Shown here: in pieces, positions 34,801 through 43,129 of the stretch
Numbering within the stretch: position 1 is the first letter of the stretch
Layout: each line of letters begins with the position of its first letter
NCBI GenBank assembly: GCA_035575515.1
Contig: DATLXU010000087.1
Location: 1-57,597, forward strand
Length of the DNA stretch: 57,597 bases
Source: DATLXU01 sp035575515
Lineage (GTDB): Bacteria; Acidobacteriota; Blastocatellia; UBA7656
Reading direction: 5' to 3'
Notes under the pieces: model-generated
Databases searched by the model: none
Seen by the model: the letters and a program-made list of their open reading frames with translations, nothing else
Told to the model about the DNA's origin: nothing
Made by a program: the position numbers and the translations under genes

Positions 34801-35110
34801 CCGTTTCTGCCAGTTCAGCTATTACTTGCCGCAGCAATCTTTCGCGTTCGATCGGGTCGAGAATCGTCAGATGTTTTTCAGCGTCGTTAAGAATCCTGGT
34901 GTAGAGCGCGGGAAACGTTTTGACTGTTTGCTGAATTTTTTTTCGAAGCTGACCCTGCAAAGAAGCGGCGAGCCGATTGTTTATGACTTCAGCCGCGCTC
35001 GATGAAGGGACGACGAGCATTGCGCTGCGGCCTTCGGTTAGTGCGCGGCCAACGCGCTCGATTATGCGTTCAGTTTTTCCTGAGTTTGCAGGGCCAACTA
35101 AGACTTTCAT
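31844..35110 (-). CDS. addB: AddB-like helicase-nuclease (PD-(D/E)XK family)
   Basis: 1088 residues. The N-terminal Walker A is LVGPANSGKTERI, and degenerate helicase-like domains follow. The C-terminal nuclease holds VIDYKTGRTPI (the Asp-...-Lys catalytic pair) and the four cysteines expected for the AddB iron-sulfur staple: Cys in YGVCPFRFFAKHIL, then RCHPSCEFEVMC at the end. AddB with AddA resects double-strand breaks for recombination and degrades foreign linear DNA. No addA is adjacent, although the gene is often next to it; it may be elsewhere. ATG 35110 starts the domain; the frame is open to 35656 but overlaps the divergent mutS2 gene. 'Exonuclease family protein' is the safer name. 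Confidence 0.85.
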   Translation of the reverse strand: MKVLVGPANSGKTERIIERVGRALTEGRSAMLVVPSSSAAEVINNRLAASLQGQLRKKIQQTVKTFPALYTRILNDAEKHLTILDPIERERLLRQVIAELAETGRLVYFAETADRAGFINAVAAFIDELWRAGADPSLFERVAQSRQPKDRDLTLIFAAYADALASIEATDAEGAGVAALGAIEAMRDDSLSKKRAAKRAPELSLVAIDGFDFYSPVQVLLLKALADCGVEVVATLTYEDGRAVHLWQKRTRERLDEARAEIVECAARPTTLIERAAAQLMRDDVTAHEVESDGGELNESLRLNDEQSNDSRKPSIKIISTPDRAAEVRAVAHEIKRLVIEEGFAASGIAIVCRQLSLYAHHLERIFSECSIPLSLDCAISLEECPPIIALMRLLAISSKSFPRRGVIDLLRSPYFDLSPFGLDELAVDALDRISLRGNVTREREQWLEAINGAAEKKDDLDRHFDDGPEDGSDEQRVNRRLNLAASLNGFFDIVTPAGYASRGQFAHWLLGLIEQFRVDQRATHSETAVRDVKALEQFCTLVKTIAADRHAARFADESAAGEIRWPQFYEEIKRAVASASMERPATIGPAVIAQEVHHIRPARWRAVFVLGLIEGEFPMKISEGAPYTIAEREELRRAGIDLTETTADAGADLTQFYKTMSRATERLYLTHARTDASGSELLASYLIEEVSRVAPAETIRIAQSATDEGLTARDVASLDELALRTARVLRDRLANGLSTPQMNDETRAANQLLAAELPSWGATIRNATVEHRRLRGEQGEFDGIILNDELLRQIKASLGPQHLWSASQINDYGVCPFRFFAKHILKLESAAEPVEGFAPNRLGNTYHEILERLYSLLQNNEGDAVEASSLVEQVAEEILERVIARGQVRKSPLWEFEKSEIKRRLVKLLQKEAEWNRERPARPLHFERKFGTEGEQPLVIKTDEGEIRLCGKIDRIDERDDGLVVIDYKTGRTPIPHRDALDGRNLQLPIYVMAAREVVAKGANIAAAYYLHINSRKRGSELPRESDANLSIEAIIEHAERRIVDYVNRARGGKFPVRPNNDRCHPSCEFEVMCRIQSSGSTAIEEE

Positions 35111-35281
35111 GCTCAGGCTGCGAATTATAGGCAAAAGCGACTTCTTGCACAATACAACCGGGAAAGCAATCACACGCCCAGCAAGCAGGTCGCGCGATTC
35201 CACTTTATTTGTAGTGTGCGTTGACCGCTTTCGCGGGCGAAGCGTAACATTTTCTTTTGGCATCGCAGTCGGAAACAAACC

Positions 35282-37735
35282 ATGGATGAACGCACTTTCA
35301 AAACTCTTGAGCTTGATGAATTGAAAGCTCTGCTCGCGCGGCATGTTCAATCGCCGCTCGGTCGCACTCGCGCGCTCGCGCTGATGCCTTCGCGTGACTT
35401 GACCCAGATCAACCGTGAGCTTGATCGAACGACTGAGTGCAAAGATTATCTCGCCACTGGCGGCGCGTTCGGACTCGGCGATGTCGCCGACCCGCAGGAA
35501 TCGCTCGCCGAGCTTCACGTCGCGGGCACAACGCTCGACCCGCATCAGATTCTTGCGCTGCAACGTTTGATTTCTGCAGGCATGGATTTGCGCGGACAGT
35601 TCAACGATGCCGAAATCAGGAATCGCTACCCGCAACTTTCTGCGATTACATCGCACATTCCAGACCTACGTCGCGTGCTCGCTTCCATTCGCGGAAAGAT
35701 TCTGCCGACGGGCGAGATTGACGACAACGCAAGCCTTGAGCTTCGCCGCATCCGCCGCGAGATAAACGAGCGGCGGTCGCGAATCTATCGCAGCCTAGAA
35801 TCGTTAATGCGCGAGCGAGCGCCATCTGCTATTCAGGAAGATATTGTCACGATACGCAATGGCCGGTTCGTCATTCCCGTTCGCACAGATTCGCGCGGGA
35901 TGGTTCCCGGCGTGATGCATGGTTTATCGTCGAGCGGGCAGACAACGTTCGTCGAGCCGCTCGGCATCATTGATCAGAACAACGAGCTTGTTCGCTTGCG
36001 CGAGCAGGAAGAGATCGAAATCGGCCAGATTCTTTTTTCAATCTCAGAATCGCTGCGCGCTCACCTGGGCGAAATCGAAGAAGTCGTCGCCTCAATAGCC
36101 GAGCTTGATTTCGCGCAGGCGAAAGCGCGCCTCTCTGTCGAGTTCAACTGCGAACGGCCCGCGATGACCGAGAGCCGCAGGCTTCTTTTGAAAGATGCTC
36201 GCCATCCGTTGCTTGAGCACACCTTGAAAAAATCGGGCGGGCGCGTCGTGCCAATCTCGCTTGAGATGGATGAAGCGCATCAGACGATGCTCATCAGCGG
36301 GCCGAACGCGGGCGGCAAAACCGTCGTCACAAAAACAGTCGGGCTGCTTGCGTTGATGGCTCAGATGGGATTGCACGTTCCCGCAGCCGAAGCCTCGCTG
36401 CCTGTGTTCGAGCAGGTGCTTGCTGACATCGGCGATCAGCAATCCATCGCTGCGAATCTTTCAACGTTCACAGCGCACATGCGCAACATTGCCGAGATGG
36501 CTTCAATTGTCGCGCCTCCGTCATTGATTCTCATTGATGAAGTCGGAACAGGAACCGATCCCGACGAAGGAGCGGCGCTCGGAATCGCCGTTGTTGATTT
36601 CTTCCGGCGCGCGGGCGCGACGACAATTGCGACGACGCACTACAACCCGCTTAAAGTGTGGGCCTCGCAGACCGAAGGCGTGTTGAACGCTTCGGTTGAA
36701 TTTGACGAAGCGACGCTCAGGCCGACCTACCGCTTGATTGTTGGCGTTGCGGGCGCGTCTTCAGGCATAGAGATCGCGCGGCGAATGAACGTGCCTGACG
36801 AAATTATTTCACAGGCGAGCGCACTGCTAGACCCTGAGCATCGTCAGGCGAGCGATTATTTGAAGCAACTCAAACGGCTCGTTGACGAAGCCGAAAGCCT
36901 ACGCGTTGCGCTCGAAGAAGAACGCGCAGCGACGGCTGAAAAATACGCGCAGCTTGATCTTGAATTTGCCCGGCGCGAGATTGAGCGTCAGAAAGAATTC
37001 GAACGCAACCTTGCGCAGGTCATCCGCGAGTTCAACGCCGAAAGCGCGCACTTGATTGAAACGGTGAAAGACAGCGTGGAAGCCGCGCGCTTGAAGAAGC
37101 AGGCCGAAGCTCGCGCAGCGGAGTTGCGCCGCGCGGCAGCCGTGCGACTGAGGAAGCAAGCCGAAAGCGCGCCCACGACGAGCGCGGCGAGGAGTCAATC
37201 AATCCCTTCGCAGTCACTCGAATCAACCGCCATCGCAAACTTACCGAGCGAGATTGCCGAACAGGCGGCTGAGATTCGCGAGCGCGACCGCGTGCGCATC
37301 AAGTCGCTCGATCAGGAAGGCATGGTCGAATCAATCAACGACGGCGAATACACAGTGATGGTGGGGTCGCTCAGATTTCGAGCGCGACGCGATGAATTGC
37401 AGCTTGTGAAGTCAGCCGCGCCGCCCGCATCCAAAAGCCAAATCCGTTTGCCGCGAGGCGTGACCGCTGACGTGAGCGTGGATGAACACTTCACGCCCGA
37501 GATTAACGTCATTGGCGCGAACGTTGATGAAGCAACCGACCGCGTTGATAAATTTTTGGATGAGGCTTCGCTTGCGGGCGCAGAGACGGTGCGAATAGTC
37601 CACGGCCACGGCAAGGGAGTGCTGCGCAAGGCGCTCGGTGATTTTCTGAAAGGCCATCCTCACGTCGAGCGATTCCATCAAGCGCCGCAGAATGAAGGCG
37701 GCTCGGGCGCGACCGTTGTTGTGATGCGGAAATAG
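35282..37735 (+). CDS. mutS2: MutS2 endonuclease / ribosome-collision factor
   Basis: 817 residues with the full MutS2 plan. A helical clamp-like N-terminal part comes first. The MutS ATPase has Walker A ISGPNAGGKTVVTKT and Walker B LILIDEVGTGTDPDEG. A long charged coiled coil (about 530-640) and an Ala/Ser-rich linker follow, and the C-terminal Smr nuclease domain has the HGHGKGVLR motif. MutS2 lacks the mismatch-recognition domain and is linked to suppression of homologous recombination and rescue of stalled ribosomes. It is divergent from the AddB-like gene across about 170 bp and precedes dnaG by 106 bp. Confidence 0.95.
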   Translation: MDERTFKTLELDELKALLARHVQSPLGRTRALALMPSRDLTQINRELDRTTECKDYLATGGAFGLGDVADPQESLAELHVAGTTLDPHQILALQRLISAGMDLRGQFNDAEIRNRYPQLSAITSHIPDLRRVLASIRGKILPTGEIDDNASLELRRIRREINERRSRIYRSLESLMRERAPSAIQEDIVTIRNGRFVIPVRTDSRGMVPGVMHGLSSSGQTTFVEPLGIIDQNNELVRLREQEEIEIGQILFSISESLRAHLGEIEEVVASIAELDFAQAKARLSVEFNCERPAMTESRRLLLKDARHPLLEHTLKKSGGRVVPISLEMDEAHQTMLISGPNAGGKTVVTKTVGLLALMAQMGLHVPAAEASLPVFEQVLADIGDQQSIAANLSTFTAHMRNIAEMASIVAPPSLILIDEVGTGTDPDEGAALGIAVVDFFRRAGATTIATTHYNPLKVWASQTEGVLNASVEFDEATLRPTYRLIVGVAGASSGIEIARRMNVPDEIISQASALLDPEHRQASDYLKQLKRLVDEAESLRVALEEERAATAEKYAQLDLEFARREIERQKEFERNLAQVIREFNAESAHLIETVKDSVEAARLKKQAEARAAELRRAAAVRLRKQAESAPTTSAARSQSIPSQSLESTAIANLPSEIAEQAAEIRERDRVRIKSLDQEGMVESINDGEYTVMVGSLRFRARRDELQLVKSAAPPASKSQIRLPRGVTADVSVDEHFTPEINVIGANVDEATDRVDKFLDEASLAGAETVRIVHGHGKGVLRKALGDFLKGHPHVERFHQAPQNEGGSGATVVVMRK

Positions 37736-37841
37736 CTTGACCGACAACCATCTTGCGCGATTTCAGGATTGCTGCTAAAAATTCTCTTGTTTTCAGATGT
37801 TGAATGCTCCTTAAGATGTCCAATCAAGATTAGGTGAAGCC

Positions 37842-39638
37842 ATGCGACTGCCGCGCGGGTTTGCTGACGATGTGAAGCATCAGAGCGACATAGTCCGCGT
37901 CGTATCAGATTATGTGACTCTCAAAAAGCGCGGGGCCAATTACATGGCCTGCTGCCCGTTCCATTCCGAAAAGACCCCGTCGTTCAACGTGCATCCGGGC
38001 AAAGGGCTGTACAAATGCTTCGGCTGCGGCGCTGGCGGCTCCATATTCGATTTTATAATGCGAATCGAGGGCTGCGCGTTTCCCGAAGCCGTTCGCATCG
38101 TCGCGGAAAAAAGCGGCATCCCTATCCCTGAGGTCAATGAAACCGAAGACCTCAAAAAGATCGCGCACGACCGCGAAGTGGTTCTTCGATTAAACGAGCT
38201 TGCTGCAGATTTCTTCGAGCTTCAACTTGCAGATGAAAGAGTCGGCGCGGAGGCGCGCGATTACATCGCCTCGCGCGGCATCACAGAAGAGACGCGCAAG
38301 CTGTTTCGCATAGGCTACGCGCCCGACAGTTGGGACGCGCTCAGCAATTATCTGATTGAGCGCGGCGCGACCGCAGAAGACATAGTGATGAGCGGGCTTG
38401 CGGTATTGAAAGAGACCGGCGGGCAGTATGATCGCTTTCGCGGGCGCGTGATGTTTCCGATTGTTGATTCGCAGGGTCGTGTGATCGCATTCGGCGGAAG
38501 AGTAATGGGTGAAGGCGAGCCGAAATACCTCAACTCGCCTGAGACAGCGGTCTACACGAAAGGCCGGAACCTGTACGGGCTTGCGTTTGCGAAAAACGAA
38601 ATCCGCCATCGCGGATTTGCGATACTCGTCGAAGGCTATCTCGATTGCATCATTCCTTATCAGGAAGGCATTCAAAATGTCGTAGCGAGTCTCGGCACTG
38701 CGTTGACAGATGCGCAGGTGCGATTGCTGCGCCGTTATATGGACCAGCCGCAGATTGTCGTGAACTTCGATCCCGACTCGGCGGGTCAGGCCGCGACCAT
38801 GCGCTCAATCGAGATGCTATTAACGGAAGGCTTCAAGGTGAACATACTGAGGATGCCTACGGACGAAGACCCCGACGAGTTCGTGCGAACGCATGGCGCG
38901 CGCGAGTTTTTAGCGTTGCTCAAAACGACTCAGCCCTACATCGAATACATTATTGACATGGCTATTGCGACTCACGACACGACGCGGCCAGCCGGAAAAG
39001 TGGAAGCAGTGAATGCGATACTGCCGCACCTCGCGCGTATGCGCGACAAGGTTGCGCGGGCTGATTATGCAGATCAAATTGCTAACCGGTTGAAAGTTGA
39101 CTCGCGGTTGATTCGTGAAGAGATGAAGCGAGTCGCGACGAATCGCCAGCAGTCGCTCGATCCGAAGCGGCTTCGCGCCGCCGAAGAGATAACGGTTGCC
39201 GAGCGGCAACTGCTTGAGCTTGTGCTGGCGAATGAAGATGTGCGCCGCGCGATTGTATCCAATTTGAAAGAAGAGGATTACTCGGAACTGGCTACAGGAG
39301 CCATTTTCAAGGCGATCATCGAAATTGAACGCGATGGCGTAGAGCCGAATTTCGACACCTTGAGCGCGCGCATAGAGAGTGACGAAGAGCGGGCTGCGCT
39401 CGCTGCTCTATTGATGAGCGATCTTGAATGGGCTGGCGGCAATGACTTCGATACGTTGATGAAGAGAGCAACCGACGCGCTCTCGTCGCTCAGGCGGCGA
39501 CTGCTTGAACGCAAGCTCGACGCAATTCAGATAGAGATAAGCCAGGCCGAACGCGAGCAGGACATGGAACGTGTGCTGCGGCTCTATCAAGAGAAAGCTG
39601 AGATCAAGAAACGAAAGATTGCGTTGACGGTCGCCTGA
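37842..39638 (+). CDS. dnaG: DNA primase
   Basis: 598 residues. The N-terminal CHC2-type zinc finger reads CCPFHSEKTPSFNVHPGKGL then YKCFGCGAGG. The TOPRIM core carries AILVEGYLDCI, VVASLGTALT and VNFDPDSAGQAA (the acidic metal ligands). The C-terminal domain is helical (about 440-598), the DnaB-interacting region. It makes the RNA primers of the replication fork. rpoD follows 200 bp downstream, the classical macromolecular-synthesis pairing without rpsU. Confidence 0.97.
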   Translation: MRLPRGFADDVKHQSDIVRVVSDYVTLKKRGANYMACCPFHSEKTPSFNVHPGKGLYKCFGCGAGGSIFDFIMRIEGCAFPEAVRIVAEKSGIPIPEVNETEDLKKIAHDREVVLRLNELAADFFELQLADERVGAEARDYIASRGITEETRKLFRIGYAPDSWDALSNYLIERGATAEDIVMSGLAVLKETGGQYDRFRGRVMFPIVDSQGRVIAFGGRVMGEGEPKYLNSPETAVYTKGRNLYGLAFAKNEIRHRGFAILVEGYLDCIIPYQEGIQNVVASLGTALTDAQVRLLRRYMDQPQIVVNFDPDSAGQAATMRSIEMLLTEGFKVNILRMPTDEDPDEFVRTHGAREFLALLKTTQPYIEYIIDMAIATHDTTRPAGKVEAVNAILPHLARMRDKVARADYADQIANRLKVDSRLIREEMKRVATNRQQSLDPKRLRAAEEITVAERQLLELVLANEDVRRAIVSNLKEEDYSELATGAIFKAIIEIERDGVEPNFDTLSARIESDEERAALAALLMSDLEWAGGNDFDTLMKRATDALSSLRRRLLERKLDAIQIEISQAEREQDMERVLRLYQEKAEIKKRKIALTVA

Positions 39639-39741
39639 GTTCATAAGGATCAAAAGAAACCGTCCGTCAGTCTGAAAGATTAAGAAATCATTGCGACGGC
39701 TCTTTGCGTAAAACAACCTGTCAGGGTGAGCAATTAACATC

Positions 39742-39770
39742 TTGACAGATTTCGATAATGAGGGTACGAA
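39742..39770 (+). promoter_or_regulatory. Candidate promoter for rpoD
   Basis: A perfect -35, TTGACA (39742-39747), is separated by 17 bp from a weak -10, TACGAA (39765-39770). It lies about 70 bp before the rpoD start, in the dnaG-rpoD gap. Confidence 0.35.
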
Positions 39771-39837
39771 TTCACAGTGGCGAATAAAGTAGTCTTAAAG
39801 CTCATGGTGAGTTTGCAGCCCCACAGGAGAGTCGGAA

Positions 39838-41553
39838 TTGTCTGAGATCAATGAAAAGTACGCTGACGAAGTGGAGAAACTTCTCGAAGTAGGAAAAGAG
39901 AAAGAGTATCTGACTTTCGACGACATCAATCGTCTGCTTCCGCCCGACATGAACTCAGCCGAAGACATCGAAGCGATATTCGATGCGATTGGCGCGGAAG
40001 GCATTTCGATTTCTGACTCTGACGAAAAATTCATCGAAGCGGCAGCCGCCGCCGTAGGCAACGGCGACGGCAAGATTGAAGACGCGCTCGAAGAAGAACT
40101 GGACCTCGACCTAACGCCCGGCTCGCTCGACAAGACTAACGACCCGGTTCGGCTATACCTTCGCGAGATGGCGATAGTGCCGCTTTTGACGCGAGACGGC
40201 GAGGTTTCGATTGCGCGCCGAATCGAGCGCGGGCGCAATCGGGTGCTGCGCGCAATATCGCGCTCGGCGATTTGCATCGAAGACCTGATTCAGATTGGCG
40301 AGCGGCTCAAACGCGGCGAGCTTCATATTCGCGAAGTCGTTTCATTCAGCGAGCAGGAAGCCGTCACCGAAGAGCGAATCGAAGAGTATCTGATCACGAC
40401 GATTGAAGCAATCGGCGAGTTGAAGAAGAGTTATTCGCGCACGTTGAAGCTGTACGACCGCATGATGGAAGAGCCGAAGAAATCGCCGCGACTGCCGCGA
40501 CTCAGACGCAAGCTGGCGCGCGCGCGCGTAGACCTCAGCCGCCAGGCCCGCGTTCTCGATTTGATGCTTCAGCAGGTCGAGCACTTCACAGGGCTTATAC
40601 GCGCTGCCGTCACGCAGATGCGCGAGGCCCGCGCGGCTGTTGAAAAGGCACAGCGCGCGCTCGATAAAAAGAAATGGAACGAAGACGAGCGTGAATTGAG
40701 GCGCAACCTCCGCGAAGCCGAACGCAGGGTCGCGGAGTTGGAACAGAACTGGCACGTAACGGCGATTGAGCTGGAGCGGTCGCTTGCTGCAATCAACCTG
40801 GGCGAGATGGAAGCCAATATCGCCAAGCGTGAGCTGATCGAGGCAAATCTAAGGCTCGTCGTCTCGATTGCGAAGAAGTACACGAATCGCGGGTTGCAGT
40901 TCCTGGATTTGATACAGGAAGGCAACATCGGATTGATGAAAGCCGTTGACAAATTCGAGTGGCGGCGCGGCTACAAGTTCTCGACCTACGCGACGTGGTG
41001 GATCAGGCAGGCTATCACGCGCGCAATTGCAGACCAGGCGCGAACGATAAGGATCCCCGTCCACATGATTGAGACTATCAACAAATTGATTCGCACCTCG
41101 CGGGCGCTTGTGCAGGAACTTGGGCGCGAGCCGAGTTCCGAAGAGATAGCTAAGAAGATGGACATCCCCGTATCGAAGGTGCGAAAGGTTTTGAAGATCG
41201 CGCAGGAGCCTATCTCGCTCGAAACCCCAATCGGTGAAGAAGAAGACTCGCACCTGGGCGATTTCATCGAGGACAAGACGATTGCGAACCCGGCGGATGC
41301 GGTCATCACGTCGAACCTTCGCGAAATAACGGAAGAAGTTTTGAAGTCGCTCACGCCGCGCGAAGAGAAAGTCATCAAGATGCGCTTCGGACTAGGCCCC
41401 AACGGAAGCGAGCACACGCTCGAAGAAGTGGGGCAGCATTTCGCCGTCACGCGCGAGCGCATTCGCCAGATTGAAGCGAAAGCGTTGCGCAAGCTGCGCC
41501 ACCCGTCGCGCTCGCGCAAGCTGAAAGCGTTTCTGGAATCGGCCCGGCCTTGA
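39838..41553 (+). CDS. rpoD: Primary sigma factor RpoD (sigma-70)
   Basis: 571 residues with all primary-sigma regions. An acidic region 1.1 (about 1-75) is followed by a region 1.2 start VRLYLREMAIVPLLTRDGEV and an inserted helical non-conserved region (about 130-325). Region 2 has NLRLVVSIAKKYTNRGLQFL then DLIQEGNIGLMKAVDKFEWR and YATWWIRQAITRAI. Region 3 has RIPVHMIETINKL. Region 4 has LTPREEKVIKMRFGLG and HTLEEVGQHFAVTRERIRQI. The start is TTG 39838 behind GGAGAG; no ATG is available without losing region 1.1. A hairpin follows the stop. Confidence 0.97.
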   Translation: MSEINEKYADEVEKLLEVGKEKEYLTFDDINRLLPPDMNSAEDIEAIFDAIGAEGISISDSDEKFIEAAAAAVGNGDGKIEDALEEELDLDLTPGSLDKTNDPVRLYLREMAIVPLLTRDGEVSIARRIERGRNRVLRAISRSAICIEDLIQIGERLKRGELHIREVVSFSEQEAVTEERIEEYLITTIEAIGELKKSYSRTLKLYDRMMEEPKKSPRLPRLRRKLARARVDLSRQARVLDLMLQQVEHFTGLIRAAVTQMREARAAVEKAQRALDKKKWNEDERELRRNLREAERRVAELEQNWHVTAIELERSLAAINLGEMEANIAKRELIEANLRLVVSIAKKYTNRGLQFLDLIQEGNIGLMKAVDKFEWRRGYKFSTYATWWIRQAITRAIADQARTIRIPVHMIETINKLIRTSRALVQELGREPSSEEIAKKMDIPVSKVRKVLKIAQEPISLETPIGEEEDSHLGDFIEDKTIANPADAVITSNLREITEEVLKSLTPREEKVIKMRFGLGPNGSEHTLEEVGQHFAVTRERIRQIEAKALRKLRHPSRSRKLKAFLESARP

Positions 41554-41555
41554 AG

Positions 41556-41573
41556 CATTGACGGTTGTCAATG
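41556..41573 (+). terminator. Hairpin just after rpoD, possible terminator
   Basis: CATTGAC-GGTT-GTCAATG forms a 7-bp stem with a 4-base loop, starting 3 bp after the rpoD stop. The following TGATCTTT has only a short T-run, so intrinsic termination would be weak. Confidence 0.4.
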
Positions 41574-41640
41574 TGATCTTTCGACGTGGCAACAATTCGG
41601 ATAGAGCTTCATACGGCATGCGCAGGGTGTAATTTTGTTC

Positions 41641-41701
41641 TTTGACGGCGCAAACTTTGTGGTAGAATTCACTACGGGCAATTGAAGAGAATTGCCCTTC
41701 C
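41641..41701 (+). promoter_or_regulatory. Candidate promoter plus leader hairpin before the FtsK-gamma-like gene
   Basis: TTTGAC (41641-41646) and TAGAAT (41663-41668) at 16-bp spacing look like -35/-10 elements. Downstream, GGGCAATT and AATTGCCC form an 8-bp stem in the leader, followed by a run of C and T. The hairpin could instead terminate read-through from rpoD. Confidence 0.35.
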
Positions 41702-41765
41702 CCCCTTGTCCGGTTAATCTCGCAGGAATAAACAATCACAATAATCTCTTGGATTGGCAAGTGTC

Positions 41766-42197
41766 ATGATACAGACGGCAAGCTGTCAAAGATTACGCAA
41801 CGAGTTGAAAACGATTCGCGCAGGTCTGGAAGAAGTGATGGAGATGCTCTCGACTGAGCCTTTGGCGAAATCGAACGAGCAGGTTTTTTCGGACTTTGAA
41901 GATCAGACTGGAGTTGATTTCTTCGATGAGATAATTCATCCCGTCGAGTTGCCTGAAGATGAGGCCCTGTTCAGGCGAGTGCTCGCGCTGATAACCGAGC
42001 TCGGTTACGCTTCAACAATCGTTTTGCAACACCGGCTGGAAGTGAATTATCGGCAAGCGGCTGGCATCATCGCCGAGCTTGAGCGCGCGGGATTGATCGG
42101 GCCAGCGCACGGTTTCCGCCCGCATAAGGTTTTGCCCGCCGCGTACTCATTGCTTGAACGACTTGGAGAGGATCATTTCGCGAATGCTGGCAAATGA
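41766..42197 (+). CDS. Stand-alone FtsK-gamma-like winged-helix protein
   Basis: 143 residues. Residues about 1-60 are helical and acidic. Residues about 65-130 (DEALFRRVLALITELGYAST then IVLQHRLEVNYRQAAGIIAE and LERAGLIGPAHGFRPHKVL) closely follow the FtsK gamma domain, the winged helix that reads KOPS/SRS sequences in FtsK/SpoIIIE translocases. No motor domain is present: this is only the DNA-reading part. It may be a transcription regulator or a chromosome-orientation reader. ATG 41766 is chosen; an in-frame TTG 41754 is possible and neither has a strong ribosome site. Confidence 0.75.
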   Translation: MIQTASCQRLRNELKTIRAGLEEVMEMLSTEPLAKSNEQVFSDFEDQTGVDFFDEIIHPVELPEDEALFRRVLALITELGYASTIVLQHRLEVNYRQAAGIIAELERAGLIGPAHGFRPHKVLPAAYSLLERLGEDHFANAGK

Positions 42198-42319
42198 AAG
42201 CGGCGAGCGTGTCGCCGCACTCTAGAGACCGTTCAGCTTCACTCAATTGCAATCTGCTATAGGAGAATCAGACGAAACCTTCAACGCACGCTCAATTCTG
42301 TTCCGCTTGCGTCGCACAA

Positions 42320-43072
42320 CTAATCAATTGGTTTGATGGGGCCTTCGTTTCGTCCAAGAGTTTTCGGCTGCTCGGTTCCCTCATCATCAATCGGGCGATT
42401 TGTGGGCGCGCTTTCACCTGGATTGCTTGAGGGAGTCTGCGGCGGGCGCGCTTGTTCTATTGGATCAGGCTCGCTGCCTGTCGTTGATTGCTTATACCTT
42501 GCAAGCAACTCATCAACCTGCGCGCGTTTCTGTTCGGCCTCGATTTCGGCTATGCGCGCGTCAGTCGTAGATGATTGAGCGCCGAGTCGCGCGCGCATCT
42601 CTTCAATGGTCGCAGCCGGGTCGGTCGTTTTGAACGGCTGGTTCAATCCCGCGACGTTCTCCCGCATAGTCGTCAGATGAACATCGGTCACAATCTCTTC
42701 GCCCTGACGACTGCGCTGCTCGCGCAATGCGCGGGCGCGTTCAGCCGACCCGCGCGCTTCTAGGATTTGCTGCTTCAAAAATTCAGCGTGTGACGAAAGC
42801 GACACCAACTCGCTGGCCGCGCTTGTTGCCTGCGCCGTATCGCCTCGCTCGCGCGCCATGCGCTCGCGCTCAGACACGCCTACCATCTTCAACTCGGTCT
42901 CGGCCAGTTCTTTTTCGAGCAGCTTTATCGAAGCGCGGGTCTGGGCTTCAAGCTCAAGCAGTCGAGCTTTTTCGGCGCGCGTCACTTCGCGCACTTCGCG
43001 GTCCGGCCCGCTAACTCGATCTATCAGATCATCAAGGTAAGAATTAATCAGCCGCTTCGTCCGTTGCCACAT
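42320..43072 (-). CDS. PspA/IM30-family envelope-stress protein
   Basis: 250 residues. The first about 180 residues are long charged helices (VSGPDREVREVTRAEKARLL, IKLLEKELAETELKMVGVSE, AERARALREQRSRQGEE) as in PspA/IM30/Vipp1 proteins, which polymerise on and repair the inner membrane. An amphipathic N-terminal helix (MWQRTKRLINSYLDDLIDRV) could insert in the membrane. The C-terminal 60 residues are a Pro/Ser/Glu-rich disordered tail absent from classical PspA. It is probably in one transcript with the exported protein upstream (57-bp gap). No pspF or pspC is adjacent. Confidence 0.78.
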   Translation of the reverse strand: MWQRTKRLINSYLDDLIDRVSGPDREVREVTRAEKARLLELEAQTRASIKLLEKELAETELKMVGVSERERMARERGDTAQATSAASELVSLSSHAEFLKQQILEARGSAERARALREQRSRQGEEIVTDVHLTTMRENVAGLNQPFKTTDPAATIEEMRARLGAQSSTTDARIAEIEAEQKRAQVDELLARYKQSTTGSEPDPIEQARPPQTPSSNPGESAPTNRPIDDEGTEQPKTLGRNEGPIKPID

Positions 43073-43129
43073 CGTTCTACCCCGCGAGCCTCACAGATGG
43101 CGCGGCCAGTTGCGACTGCACCCGTGCGA

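Noticed and set aside
35111..35656. N-terminal extension of the AddB-like frame
   Set aside because: It would overlap the start of mutS2 and lacks any domain; the Walker A region begins right after ATG 35110.
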